A DNA stretch of 64,000 nt from an uncultured Collinsella sp. (GTDB lineage Bacteria; Actinomycetota; Coriobacteriia; Coriobacteriales; Coriobacteriaceae), in contig UQIS01000004.1 of NCBI GenBank assembly GCA_900541245.1, positions 1-64,000 of the forward strand, written 5' to 3'. Under the pieces are notes generated by a model, which was given only the letters and a program-made list of their open reading frames with translations, did no database searches and had not been told where the DNA came from. Position 1 is the first letter of the stretch. Each line of letters opens with the position of its first letter. The translations under genes were made by a program, and so were the position numbers. Shown here piece by piece: positions 46,164 through 55,284 of this stretch.

Positions 46164-46683
46164 TACGACTACGTCCTCGGATTGTGTGGGCGGATGAAGG
46201 ACGTAGTTGGCCGGGTATTCCGTCCCCTTCGCTGTTTCGCGGCTTTGCCGCGAAACCTCGCGCCACTTTGGGGATGGATGGGGGACTTGGCTGTTGCCGT
46301 CTTTTCGGAGCTCTTCTTTATTCCTTTTGCTGGATGAAAAGCCCCTTGTTTTTGCAGGGGTGCATACTCGACTTATAAGTGCATAGAATCTCGTATAGTG
46401 CGAGTAAGATATTGCGCTGTCCGTTTTGTGTTTAGCAGAGATGTAGTTTGCATAATCCGACATAATCCTCGCTTCATTTAAATAAAGTCGCACGTAAATT
46501 ACGTAGATATGTCTGAGCTGGTGTTCTGTACGCTGAGCGGACAAAAACGACCGTTCACCGTTCCGCTATTTTCAAAATGAATAAAATGAGCGATAAAGAG
46601 AATATAAACCTTAATAAACTCGCGTATCGCACGGACGCGGGTTATTAATGGGTTGTAGGCCTTTTACAGAAGGGATTCCAGCA

Positions 46684-47646
46684 ATGTCTAAGCCTCTTGG
46701 CAAGCCCGATCGTATTGTCGTCGCCCTTGGCGGCAACGCCCTCGGCAACAACCCCGTCGAGCAGATCGAGGCCGTGAGCAACACCGCCCACGCTCTCCTC
46801 GGTCTCATCGAGCAGGGCAATGAGATCATCATCACCCACGGCAACGGCCCGCAGGTCGGCATGATCCAGAACGCCTTCGCCGCTGCCCACGACGCCATCG
46901 GCACCCCCGAGATGCCGCTGCCCGAGTGCGGCGCCATGTCCCAGGGCTACATTGGTTATCACCTGCAGCAGGGCATCGGCCGCGAGATGCATAAGCGCTA
47001 TAAGCGTTGGCACGCCGCCACCGTCGTCACCCAGATCGAGTGCGACCCGGATGATCCCGCGTTCAAGAACCCGACCAAGCCGATCGGCCCCTTCTACACC
47101 GAGGAGCAGGCCAAGGAGTTCATGGCCGAGGATCCCTCCAAGGTCTTCGTCGAGGATTCCGGCCGCGGCTGGCGTCGCGTCGTCGCCTCCCCCGATCCCA
47201 AGAAGATCGTCGAGGCCGACTCCATCCTCAACCTGCTCGACAACGAGTTCATCGTCATCGCCTGCGGTGGCGGCGGCATCCCCGTCGTCCGCGACTACGA
47301 GAACAAGGGCTGCTACAAGGGCGTTCCCGCCGTCATCGACAAGGACCTGGGCGGCGAGCTGTTGGCCGAGGACTGCGACGCTGACGTTCTGTTCCTGCTG
47401 ACCGCCGTTGAGCATGTCGCCATCAACTTTGGCAAGCCCAACCAGGAGGAGCTCGAGGACCTCACCGCCGACGAGGCCGAGCGCCTGGCCGACGAGGGCC
47501 AGTTCGGCAAGGGTTCCATGGAGCCCAAGGTTCGCGCTGCCATCAAGTTCGCCCGTTCCCGCAAGGGCCGCACCTGCATCATCGGCGCCCTGGACAAGGC
47601 CGCCGAGACCATGGCCGGCCTCTCCGGTACCCGCATCCACGAGTAG
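46684..47646 (+). CDS. arcC: Carbamate kinase, copy 1
   Basis: The 320-residue enzyme makes ATP from carbamoyl phosphate and ADP in the last step of the arginine deiminase pathway. Family motifs: VVALGGNALG near the start, ITHGNGPQVGM, MSQGYIGYHLQQ, GWRRVVASPDP, ACGGGGIPVV, VIDKDLGGELLA, ADVLFLLTAVEHV and KGSMEPKVRAA. It is identical to copy 2 (53889) except at residue 5 (Leu here, Tyr there), and the DNA matches from codon 6 to 120 bp past the stop. It stands alone with its own leader, unlike copy 2 in the arc operon. ATG 46684 has AGAAGGG upstream. Confidence 0.96.
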   Translation: MSKPLGKPDRIVVALGGNALGNNPVEQIEAVSNTAHALLGLIEQGNEIIITHGNGPQVGMIQNAFAAAHDAIGTPEMPLPECGAMSQGYIGYHLQQGIGREMHKRYKRWHAATVVTQIECDPDDPAFKNPTKPIGPFYTEEQAKEFMAEDPSKVFVEDSGRGWRRVVASPDPKKIVEADSILNLLDNEFIVIACGGGGIPVVRDYENKGCYKGVPAVIDKDLGGELLAEDCDADVLFLLTAVEHVAINFGKPNQEELEDLTADEAERLADEGQFGKGSMEPKVRAAIKFARSRKGRTCIIGALDKAAETMAGLSGTRIHE

Positions 47647-47768
47647 TCTCTACTCTGTTGCCTCTCTCGTGGGCGCCGGGCAAGGCGCCCGCAAACTAGC
47701 CTCTCTTCATGAGCCCCGCAGTCCGCTCCGGCTGCGGGGCTTTTGCTATTCACCTAGTCATCGGGGAC
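46699..47768. repeat. 1.07-kb near-identical repeat with 53904-54973
   Basis: The segment from codon 6 of arcC copy 1 to GGGGAC at 47763-47768 matches 53904-54973 base for base in the coding part as far as I can compare, with about five substitutions in the 3' flank. The constant offset is 7205 bp. Upstream sequences differ fully. This looks like recent duplication or gene conversion. Confidence 0.9.
47713..47744 (+). terminator. Terminator after arcC copy 1
   Basis: GCCCCGCAG (47713-47721) pairs with CTGCGGGGC (47732-47740), followed by TTTT. Just after it, at 47763, the interspersed motif GGGGACGTTCTTAAACGACT begins. Confidence 0.9.
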
Positions 47769-47843
47769 GTTCTTAAACGACTAGTCAAAAGGGACACTCT
47801 TGCCGCGAGCAGGTACGACACCTGGGGATTTACGACTAAGAGG

Positions 47844-48500
47844 CTAGTACGTCAGATCGTGAGTTGCCTGAAACCAAACGACGACACCTAAGACACGAAG
47901 GCGATGCCTGTCCAGAGTGATGTTGGGTTCTTCTGTCAAATAGGAATACGTTGACAGCGCAATCGTATTCCCTCGGATTTCATATCGCCGAATAACTATG
48001 GCCGATGCGTCTACCACCGCAACGACGGTGCATCCGTTCCATGGTTTAGCGACAGGATCGACCAGCAGAACGCAGCTTTGCGGATAGCAGCGTGACATGC
48101 TGCTGTTGTTCATCTGAACTAGAAAGCCTCCCGGGTGCCTTTCGAGAACGGGTCCTGGAACGAAGGTATGCCCACTTTTCTTAAGGCTAAAGCCACCGTT
48201 GCAGCGTACGATTTTATAGATCCCGCATTCTTCGTTTTGGGCAACGGTCGGGCTTTTTTCAGGCCGCGAGCTTAAGCCGGCAGAGGCAAGGCCGCTATTA
48301 CTTGCGGCGAGCTCATCAAACGTTACATCAAAAAGCTCGGTCAGCTTATCGAGAGTCGACACCTTGACGGCGGTGTGTCCACGTTCCCAACGACATACTG
48401 TTTCTTTGGTAACGCCGAGCATGTCGGCAAATTGCTGCTGCGTCAAGCCTTCGCGGATTCTAAGGCATTTAATGTTATCCCCTTGGGCCATGTTATTCAT
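47844..48500 (-). CDS. XRE-family regulator with S24/CI-like C-terminal domain
   Basis: The 218-residue protein has an XRE helix-turn-helix (about 10-60: LRIREGLTQQQFADMLGVTK, RWERG) and a C-terminal part with SSMSRCYPQSCVLLVDP and GCTVVAVVDASAIVIRRYEI, which resembles the S24/LexA-CI peptidase-like fold; a clear catalytic Ser-Lys pair is not certain. The start at 48500 overlaps the end of the arginine deiminase paralogue by 8 bp, so the two are translated together. It probably controls arginine catabolism genes here, perhaps through the palindrome at 49860. Confidence 0.75.
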   Translation of the reverse strand: MNNMAQGDNIKCLRIREGLTQQQFADMLGVTKETVCRWERGHTAVKVSTLDKLTELFDVTFDELAASNSGLASAGLSSRPEKSPTVAQNEECGIYKIVRCNGGFSLKKSGHTFVPGPVLERHPGGFLVQMNNSSMSRCYPQSCVLLVDPVAKPWNGCTVVAVVDASAIVIRRYEIRGNTIALSTYSYLTEEPNITLDRHRLRVLGVVVWFQATHDLTY

Positions 48501-49740
48501 CACGCCTAAGTGGCAAGCACAAACAGTTGGGCCCGCCAAAGCCGTTTGTCAGCTCGTGTATGGAAATGGGAACAAGATCGATTCCGGCCTGTTCAAGAGC
48601 AGCGTTCGTCGCTTGATTCTCTTCATAGACACAGACTTTGCCCGGTCGGAGGCACAGCACACTGGCTGCGTTATTCGTGCACTCTTTTTCTGCCAAATTG
48701 GGATTAGATCCACCGCAGGGAATAAAACGAAGCTTGGGTATGCCGAGCGCGGCGGCCAGTGCCTCCTTGACTCCTTTTTCGACGGCGTGAATCTGGCAGA
48801 GATTCTCTGCTCGATTTCGCGTAATCTGATAAGAGCGAGATTCCGCGAGTAGCTGGGGGTCGACAACAAAAGTATCGTAGTCGACCCGGCTTAGGTACGT
48901 ATCAAGATGGATACACAGGCTCCGTTCGGGTACCTCAATTGCCCATACGGCGTCGATGCTCGAGTCGGGATTCCACAGGAGGGTACGAGCGAGCATATCG
49001 ATGGCTGCAGATTCGGTTCTCTGAGAGATGCCGACTGCGACATTATGAGCATCAAGATTGATGATATCGCCCCCTTCAATATGGAAGGTCGAATCGTGAC
49101 GATAAAACGAGGGCGTGTCCTTGAAATTGGGATGGTATTTAAAAATCGTTTGGTAGAGCGCTACTTCGCGATTGCGCTCGGGCCAATACATGTGGTTGAA
49201 GGAGATGCCGGAGCCGATGGTGCTTACCGGGTCGCGCACGAACCACATGGTGTTTAATGGGCTAACGAGCAGCTCGTCAGGGGCATAGGCCTCGCCGGTT
49301 AATTCGGCGAGTCTGTCCCCGCCGTCGAAGCAGTATGTAACTTGTCCGTGGCGGATGCCGCCAATCGACGCCGAGACGAGCTCCTGCGCCGATCGGGTGT
49401 GTTCAAGATGCTCGCGGACTGCTTGCTGCAACTCGGCGCCAATCGCGCCGCATTCATCGACAAAGGAATCGACAAAAGATGCTCGAGCTTCGGGGCACGA
49501 GTCAAGCGCTTCTATAAGAAGTTGGTCGAGATACAGAACCTCTACGCCTTCATGCTCGAGCACTGAGGTATAGGCATCACACTCAGCTAGGGCTCTATCC
49601 AAGTCAAATAGGCTGCTCGATGGTCTTAGGCTAAAAACTTGGCCAAAATGGCCTTCGGGATAGTTTTGGGTTTCGATACCGGGTCGATATAAAAGGGCCT
49701 GTTTAAGCTTACCGATTTCGCTGGTGACATGAATTGGCAT
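48493..49740 (-). CDS. Arginine deiminase paralogue
   Basis: The 415-residue protein is of the arginine deiminase family, which hydrolyses arginine to citrulline and ammonia. Catalytic features are kept: MWFVRDPVSTI, FHIEGGDIINL, CIHLDTYLSRVDYDTF and the nucleophilic Cys in GGPNCLCLPL (C406). It is clearly diverged from the ArcA encoded at 51538 and has the same length. ATG 49740 (MPIHVTSEIGKL) is chosen over a TTG 13 codons upstream, though the ribosome site is weak. It is divergent from the transporter-arcABC operon and coupled to a regulator gene; it may be a second ADI or act on a related guanidino compound. Confidence 0.85.
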   Translation of the reverse strand: MPIHVTSEIGKLKQALLYRPGIETQNYPEGHFGQVFSLRPSSSLFDLDRALAECDAYTSVLEHEGVEVLYLDQLLIEALDSCPEARASFVDSFVDECGAIGAELQQAVREHLEHTRSAQELVSASIGGIRHGQVTYCFDGGDRLAELTGEAYAPDELLVSPLNTMWFVRDPVSTIGSGISFNHMYWPERNREVALYQTIFKYHPNFKDTPSFYRHDSTFHIEGGDIINLDAHNVAVGISQRTESAAIDMLARTLLWNPDSSIDAVWAIEVPERSLCIHLDTYLSRVDYDTFVVDPQLLAESRSYQITRNRAENLCQIHAVEKGVKEALAAALGIPKLRFIPCGGSNPNLAEKECTNNAASVLCLRPGKVCVYEENQATNAALEQAGIDLVPISIHELTNGFGGPNCLCLPLRRDE

Positions 49741-49859
49741 TAGAACGCTCGCTTTAATTCGGATGATGACTGATGTCAATTATCGTTCTGCTGGGAGAAG
49801 TTTAAGTGAGTATGTTGTGGGTATCGGTGGACGGCTTAAGCTCTTGATTGAAAGTCACC

Positions 49860-49880
49860 AATTGATATAAAATATCAATT
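49860..49880. promoter_or_regulatory. AT-rich palindrome in the divergent arc intergenic region
   Basis: AATTGATAT (49860-49868) and ATATCAATT (49872-49880) form a perfect 9-bp inverted repeat with a 3-bp AAA centre. A related site (TTGAGCTTATATATCAA) follows near 49893. They lie between the deiminase paralogue and the transporter gene and are candidate operators for the XRE/S24 regulator or for an ArgR/Crp-like protein. Confidence 0.5.
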
Positions 49881-50036
49881 TAGTTCGATAATTGAGCTTA
49901 TATATCAACTAAAGCCCGTCTGCCTTCTAATACTATCCATTCGCATAAATATCTAATGTCAACTGGCGTGAAAACCGAATAATAAGGTTGCCGGCGAAAA
50001 GCTCGTATCGAAAACCTGCAAACTAAAGGAGGCATA

Positions 50037-51473
50037 ATGGCCGAAGTGCAAAAGAAACGTGGGCTACGAATTCCGCACGTCTACACCATTATCTTCATTC
50101 TCATGGTGTTGACCGCAGCTCTTACGTGGATCGTTCCCTCCGGCTCGTTTGAGAGGCAGGAGCTCAACGGACGCGAGGTCACTGTTGCTGGAACATATGA
50201 GTCCGTTGAAAAGGTTTATGCGGACGAAGACGGCGCTGAGGTTGACCTGAAGCAAGGCCTGTTCGATGTGCTCGAGGCTCCTGCGGTGGGAATTCAGCAG
50301 GCAGTTGAGGTCGTTGCCTTTATTCTGATTGTCGGCGGATCCTTTCAGGTCATTACTGCCACTGGAGCTATCACCAGCGGCGTGGCGCGCATCGTTAAGA
50401 AGTTCAAGAGTAAAGACATCCTGATTATTCCGATTTTGATGGCGGTTTTTGCGCTGGGCGGTAGCACGTTCGGCATGGCGGAGGAGACCCTTCCATTTTT
50501 TGCCATCTTGCTGCCGATTGTTATGGCTATGGGATATGACTCCATTACGGCCTTTATGATCGTGTTCGTTGGCGCCCGTATTGGCTATATCGCATCGACG
50601 GTCAACCCCTTCAATGTTTTGATTGCTCAGGGAATTCTGAATATCCAGGGTAATCCCCAGCTCTGGCTTCGCGTTGTTGCCCTTGTTGTGCTGACCGCCA
50701 TCGCTATTGCCTGGGTCGTGTTGTACGCTCGAAGGGTGAAGAAGAACCCCGAGTCCTCGATTGCTTACGCTGATGATATCGAGAAGCGCAAAGAGCATGC
50801 ATCAAATGACGAGCTGCTCGAAGCCGATTTCACCGGGCGCCAGAAGGCCGTAATCATCGTATTCGTGCTTGGAATCGTCGCCATTGTCTGGGGTCTTGTC
50901 ACCCAGGGCTGGTATATGAACGAGATCTCTGCAGTCTTTATGGCTATGGCGCTCCTGTCTGGCATCGTATCGGGCATGAGCGAGAAGGAGATTGCTACAG
51001 AGTTTGTTAAGGGTTTGGGCGACTTTGTTTTCTCTGCGGTCGTGGTCGGTCTTGCTCGAGGCATTTTGGTTATCGCCAACGATGGCTTGATTATCGATAC
51101 GGTCCTAAACGCTCTTGCGACTGGCCTTGCCGGAATCCCCCCTGTTCTCTTTACCAGCATTTTGTATGTCGTTGACAACTTGCTTTCGATTCTGGTTCCC
51201 AGCTCTTCGGGCATCGCGGCGCTCACCATCCCCATCTTTGGGCCTCTGGTTGAGCTCATGGGGCTAAATCCAGAAGCTGCGGTTACTGGCCTTTCGATGG
51301 GATCTGCAGCGATGTCGCTGATTTCCCCCACCAGCGCAATGCTTGTCGCCGGTCTTGGTGTTTGCAAGATCTCTCTTGGCCAGTGGTGGCGAGTTTCCTG
51401 GAAGTTCTTCCTTGTGGTCAGTGCGGTCTGTCTCGTATTTACCGCGGTATCCGGTCTGCTTCCGATTGTCTAG
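50037..51473 (+). CDS. YfcC-family transporter, probable arginine/ornithine exchanger
   Basis: The 478-residue protein has about 12 transmembrane helices and belongs to the YfcC/DcuC-like group (RIPHVYTIIFILMVLTAALT, GGSTFGMAEETLPFF, VNPFNVLIAQG, PSSSGIAALTIPIFGPL, SPTSAMLVAGLG). Members next to arc genes are thought to exchange arginine with ornithine or citrulline. AAAGGAGGCATA precedes the ATG. It is the first gene of the operon transporter-arcA-arcB-arcC, which supports this role; the substrate is inferred from context. Confidence 0.85.
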   Translation: MAEVQKKRGLRIPHVYTIIFILMVLTAALTWIVPSGSFERQELNGREVTVAGTYESVEKVYADEDGAEVDLKQGLFDVLEAPAVGIQQAVEVVAFILIVGGSFQVITATGAITSGVARIVKKFKSKDILIIPILMAVFALGGSTFGMAEETLPFFAILLPIVMAMGYDSITAFMIVFVGARIGYIASTVNPFNVLIAQGILNIQGNPQLWLRVVALVVLTAIAIAWVVLYARRVKKNPESSIAYADDIEKRKEHASNDELLEADFTGRQKAVIIVFVLGIVAIVWGLVTQGWYMNEISAVFMAMALLSGIVSGMSEKEIATEFVKGLGDFVFSAVVVGLARGILVIANDGLIIDTVLNALATGLAGIPPVLFTSILYVVDNLLSILVPSSSGIAALTIPIFGPLVELMGLNPEAAVTGLSMGSAAMSLISPTSAMLVAGLGVCKISLGQWWRVSWKFFLVVSAVCLVFTAVSGLLPIV

Positions 51474-51537
51474 CAAACGAAACGACAACTTTGTAAGCCA
51501 TTGCAATAACAATTGAGCTCTAATCCAGAAAGGAACG

Positions 51538-52785
51538 ATGATGAGCAAAGGTCTGAACGTTCATAGCGAAATTGGTGCCCTCAAGAAGGTATGCGTGCAC
51601 CGACCGGGCTTGGACCTGGTAAACATGAAGGCGGAGGATTTTGAGCGCGCCTGGATTCATGACGCGTTTTATCTCGAGTATGCTCAGCGAGAGCATGACG
51701 AGTTTACTAATCTTCTTCGCGGTGCTGGCGCCGAGGTCGTTTATATGGAGGACTTGCTTGCCGAGACTTTCGATCAGGTTGAGGGTTCTCGTGCCGAGTT
51801 TATGAGCAAGTTCGTTCCCGAGGCCAAGATCGAGAACCTGGCGCTTCGTCAGGCAGTCGTGGAGAAGCTCGACTCCATCAAGGACAACAAAGAGTTTGTT
51901 CTTACCGCTATGGGCGGCCTCTACGTACGCGATCTCGAGATTCCGCATGTGAGCGGTTCCCTTGCGAGCATGGATAGCGACGAGCTGAAGCCCGACGAAA
52001 TGGTCTTGTTCCCGATGCCCGCCTCCTACTTCTCGCGTGATCCGATTGCTGTGGTCGGCAAGGGTGCGATGATGAACCGCATGTACTGGCATCAGCGCAA
52101 CCGTGAGGTCGTATTCTATGAGACGATCATGCGCCACCATCCTGATTATGCTGGGGCTCCGCTTTGGTACGACCACAATAGCGATTGGCATATCGAAGGC
52201 GGCGACGTTCTGAACATTAACGCCACCACGCTTGCAATCGGTATTTCCGAGCGTACCCAGACTGCAGCCATCGACCAGCTTGCCAAGAATCTGTTCTGGG
52301 GCACGGGAGAGTCCGAGATCGAGCAGGTATTTGCCATCAAGATTCCCCACGGCTATGCCTATATGCATCTTGATACGGTTTGTACTCAGGTCGATTACGA
52401 TAAGTTTACCGTCTACCCCGGTATCTACGAGACGCTTCGTGCCTATCGACTCACCAAGGGCGATTCGGATGGCGAGGTCTGTATCGAGGAGATCGAGGGA
52501 ACGATTCAGCAGATTCTTGAAATGGCAACCGGTATCGACCATATCACGATGATCGAATGCGGTGCCGGCGATCCGATCGAGGCATCCCGTGAGCAGTGGA
52601 ACGATGGTTCCAACACGCTTGCTGTTGCGCCGGGTAAGGTGTGCGTCTATGAGCGCAACGTTGTTACCAATGATGCGCTTTATAAGGCGGGCGTTGAGCT
52701 GCTGGTTGCTCCTTCCGAAGAGCTGTCTCGTGGTCGTGGTGGCCCGCGCTGCATGACCATGCCGTTCTGGCGCGAAGAGATTTAA
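51538..52785 (+). CDS. arcA: Arginine deiminase ArcA
   Basis: The 415-residue enzyme converts arginine to citrulline and ammonia. Motifs: VCVHRPGLDLVNM, YFSRDPIAVV, WHIEGGDVLNI, YMHLDTVCTQVD and the catalytic C405 in RGRGGPRCMTMPFWR. Two ATG codons stand together at the start; GAAAGGAACG lies upstream. The gene follows the transporter by 64 bp and precedes the ornithine carbamoyltransferase gene. Length and residues are normal for a functional enzyme. Confidence 0.96.
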   Translation: MMSKGLNVHSEIGALKKVCVHRPGLDLVNMKAEDFERAWIHDAFYLEYAQREHDEFTNLLRGAGAEVVYMEDLLAETFDQVEGSRAEFMSKFVPEAKIENLALRQAVVEKLDSIKDNKEFVLTAMGGLYVRDLEIPHVSGSLASMDSDELKPDEMVLFPMPASYFSRDPIAVVGKGAMMNRMYWHQRNREVVFYETIMRHHPDYAGAPLWYDHNSDWHIEGGDVLNINATTLAIGISERTQTAAIDQLAKNLFWGTGESEIEQVFAIKIPHGYAYMHLDTVCTQVDYDKFTVYPGIYETLRAYRLTKGDSDGEVCIEEIEGTIQQILEMATGIDHITMIECGAGDPIEASREQWNDGSNTLAVAPGKVCVYERNVVTNDALYKAGVELLVAPSEELSRGRGGPRCMTMPFWREEI

Positions 52786-52870
52786 TTTCGTTCTGGTCCG
52801 AGATGTGCGGATGCACGTTCTTCGCGCGCCGCGCACTCATCAATTAGGTTAATAATGAAAGGAACCTATC

Positions 52871-53878
52871 ATGGCACTGAATCTTTCTGGTCGTAGTTTT
52901 CTGACCCTGCTTGATTTCACTACCGAGGAGATCGAGTATATGCTCGAGCTTTCGAGGGACTTTAAGAATCTCAAGCGCATGGGCGCTCCTCATCGTTATC
53001 TTGAGGGCAAGAACATCGTTCTGCTGTTTGAAAAGACTTCGACGCGTACGCGCTGCGCTTTCGAGGTGGGCGGTATGGATCTCGGCTTAGGTGTAACCTA
53101 CCTTGACCCCGGTTCGTCGCAGATGGGCAAAAAGGAGTCCATTGAGGATACCGCCCGCGTGCTTGGTCGCATGTACGACGGTATCGAGTATCGCGGCTCT
53201 GACCAGTCCATTGTTGAGGAGCTTGCCGATAAAGCCGGCGTTCCCGTGTGGAATGGTCTCACCAATGAGTATCACCCGACCCAGGCTTTGGCGGACATCC
53301 TTACGATGCGCGAGGAATTCGGCGACACGCGTGGCCTCAAGCTGACCTATCTCGGCAAGGAGCAGGGCAATGTAAGCGATTCCCTCATGGTGATCTGCGC
53401 CAAGCTCGGCATCAACTTCTGCTCTTGTGGTCCGAAAGGCGACGTTGAGGGCGCTACCCACTTTGATCCCGAGCTGCTTGAGACTTGCCAGAAGATCGCC
53501 GAGGAAAATGGCTGCACCATTCAGCTTACTGACAACATCGATGAAGGCGTAAAGGATGCCGATGTTATTTACACCGATGTCTGGGTTGGCATGGGCCAGG
53601 CTGAGGAGCTCTGGAAGAGCCGTATCAAGCTGCTCTCCCCGTACCGCGTAACCTCGGAGGTCATGGCGAAGGCAAACCCCAACGCTATCTTCATGCATTG
53701 TCTCCCGAGCTTCCATGATACCAAGACCACCATCGGAGCGGAAATCGCGGAGAAGTTCGGCGTAACCGAGATGGAGGTCACCGACGAGGTCTTCGAGTCC
53801 GATAAGTCTCGCGTTTTCCAAGAGGCAGAGAACCGCATGCATACCATTAAAGCCGTGATGTACGCTACTCTTCGATAA
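52871..53878 (+). CDS. arcB: Ornithine carbamoyltransferase (catabolic)
   Basis: The 335-residue enzyme splits citrulline with phosphate into ornithine and carbamoyl phosphate in the deiminase pathway. Motifs: [14 protein letters not shown] (carbamoyl-phosphate binding STRTR), [12 protein letters not shown], and HCLPSFHD near 270 (catalytic Cys in HCLP). GAAAGGAACC precedes the ATG. It lies 10 bp before arcC copy 2. Operon position makes the catabolic rather than the biosynthetic role likely. Confidence 0.96.
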   Translation: MALNLSGRSFLTLLDFTTEEIEYMLELSRDFKNLKRMGAPHRYLEGKNIVLLFEKTSTRTRCAFEVGGMDLGLGVTYLDPGSSQMGKKESIEDTARVLGRMYDGIEYRGSDQSIVEELADKAGVPVWNGLTNEYHPTQALADILTMREEFGDTRGLKLTYLGKEQGNVSDSLMVICAKLGINFCSCGPKGDVEGATHFDPELLETCQKIAEENGCTIQLTDNIDEGVKDADVIYTDVWVGMGQAEELWKSRIKLLSPYRVTSEVMAKANPNAIFMHCLPSFHDTKTTIGAEIAEKFGVTEMEVTDEVFESDKSRVFQEAENRMHTIKAVMYATLR

Positions 53879-53888
53879 GGAGGCACGC

Positions 53889-54851
53889 ATGTCCAAACCC
53901 TACGGCAAGCCCGATCGTATTGTCGTCGCCCTTGGCGGCAACGCCCTCGGCAACAACCCCGTCGAGCAGATCGAGGCCGTGAGCAACACCGCCCACGCTC
54001 TCCTCGGTCTCATCGAGCAGGGCAATGAGATCATCATCACCCACGGCAACGGCCCGCAGGTCGGCATGATCCAGAACGCCTTCGCCGCTGCCCACGACGC
54101 CATCGGCACCCCCGAGATGCCGCTGCCCGAGTGCGGCGCCATGTCCCAGGGCTACATTGGTTATCACCTGCAGCAGGGCATCGGCCGCGAGATGCATAAG
54201 CGCTATAAGCGTTGGCACGCCGCCACCGTCGTCACCCAGATCGAGTGCGACCCGGATGATCCCGCGTTCAAGAACCCGACCAAGCCGATCGGCCCCTTCT
54301 ACACCGAGGAGCAGGCCAAGGAGTTCATGGCCGAGGATCCCTCCAAGGTCTTCGTCGAGGATTCCGGCCGCGGCTGGCGTCGCGTCGTCGCCTCCCCCGA
54401 TCCCAAGAAGATCGTCGAGGCCGACTCCATCCTCAACCTGCTCGACAACGAGTTCATCGTCATCGCCTGCGGTGGCGGCGGCATCCCCGTCGTCCGCGAC
54501 TACGAGAACAAGGGCTGCTACAAGGGCGTTCCCGCCGTCATCGACAAGGACCTGGGCGGCGAGCTGTTGGCCGAGGACTGCGACGCTGACGTTCTGTTCC
54601 TGCTGACCGCCGTTGAGCATGTCGCCATCAACTTTGGCAAGCCCAACCAGGAGGAGCTCGAGGACCTCACCGCCGACGAGGCCGAGCGCCTGGCCGACGA
54701 GGGCCAGTTCGGCAAGGGTTCCATGGAGCCCAAGGTTCGCGCTGCCATCAAGTTCGCCCGTTCCCGCAAGGGCCGCACCTGCATCATCGGCGCCCTGGAC
54801 AAGGCCGCCGAGACCATGGCCGGCCTCTCCGGTACCCGCATCCACGAGTAG
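53889..54851 (+). CDS. arcC: Carbamate kinase, copy 2
   Basis: The 320-residue carbamate kinase closes the arc operon, making ATP from the carbamoyl phosphate released by ArcB. All motifs listed for copy 1 are present; only residue 5 differs (MSKPYG here, MSKPLG there). RBS AAGGAGGCACGC overlaps the end of arcB. The near-perfect identity with copy 1, 7.2 kb away, includes silent positions, so it reflects recent duplication or gene conversion and not selection on protein. Confidence 0.97.
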   Translation: MSKPYGKPDRIVVALGGNALGNNPVEQIEAVSNTAHALLGLIEQGNEIIITHGNGPQVGMIQNAFAAAHDAIGTPEMPLPECGAMSQGYIGYHLQQGIGREMHKRYKRWHAATVVTQIECDPDDPAFKNPTKPIGPFYTEEQAKEFMAEDPSKVFVEDSGRGWRRVVASPDPKKIVEADSILNLLDNEFIVIACGGGGIPVVRDYENKGCYKGVPAVIDKDLGGELLAEDCDADVLFLLTAVEHVAINFGKPNQEELEDLTADEAERLADEGQFGKGSMEPKVRAAIKFARSRKGRTCIIGALDKAAETMAGLSGTRIHE

Positions 54852-54973
54852 TCTCTACTCTGTTGCCTCTCTCGTGGGCGCCAGGCAAAGCGCCCACAAA
54901 CTAGCCTCTCTTCATGAGCCCCGCAGTCCGCTCCGACTGCGGGGCTTTTGCTATTCACCTAGTCATTGGGGAC
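53904..54973. repeat. 1.07-kb near-identical repeat with 46699-47768
   Basis: Partner of the repeat at 46699-47768 at a constant offset of 7205 bp. Homologous recombination between the direct copies would delete the ADI paralogue, its regulator, the transporter, arcA and arcB. Confidence 0.9.
54918..54949 (+). terminator. Terminator after the arc operon
   Basis: GCCCCGCAG (54918-54926) pairs with CTGCGGGGC (54937-54945), followed by TTTT. It is the duplicate of the terminator at 47713. Confidence 0.9.
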
Positions 54974-55125
54974 AAACCCGGCACTTGGGGACGGTCCTTT
55001 CCTGCCGGCAGCTTGGGACAGTCCTTAATAGTCATTGGGGACGTTCTTAAACGACTAGCCAAACAAGAACGTCCCCAACGACTACTCATTTAAGTCTGTC
55101 CCCAATGACTGCCCAATGGCTGGGA
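54968..55125. repeat. Cluster of interspersed GGGGACGTTC repeats
   Basis: The stretch contains GGGGACGGTCCTTTCCTGCC (54985 on), ACAGTCCTTAA, then a 12-bp inverted repeat GGGGACGTTCTT (55037-55048) and AAGAACGTCCCC (55065-55076), then CATTTAAGTCTGTCCCCAAT. The same modules recur at 47763, 60979-61082 and 61303-61325, and in altered form at 35299 and 42038. No gene lies in 54974-55284. Confidence 0.8.
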
Positions 55126-55284
55126 AGGCGCATCCCACACCGACGCATTGCCTTCGGGCCCTTTCCCCAGGCTCTCCATAGCTCAGCTGGACTCCCCGCA
55201 ACCTGTTCCGAGTTGGCGGAACGAGCGCGACGTGGAGTGTCATTCTTTACCGCGTTAGACTAGACGCAGGGAAAGGAGGAGGAC

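Noticed and set aside
49860..49880. FNR/CRP site in the arc intergenic region
   Set aside because: TTGAT and ATCAA halves are present, but the spacing is 7 bp and not the 4 bp of FNR sites; kept only as a generic palindrome.
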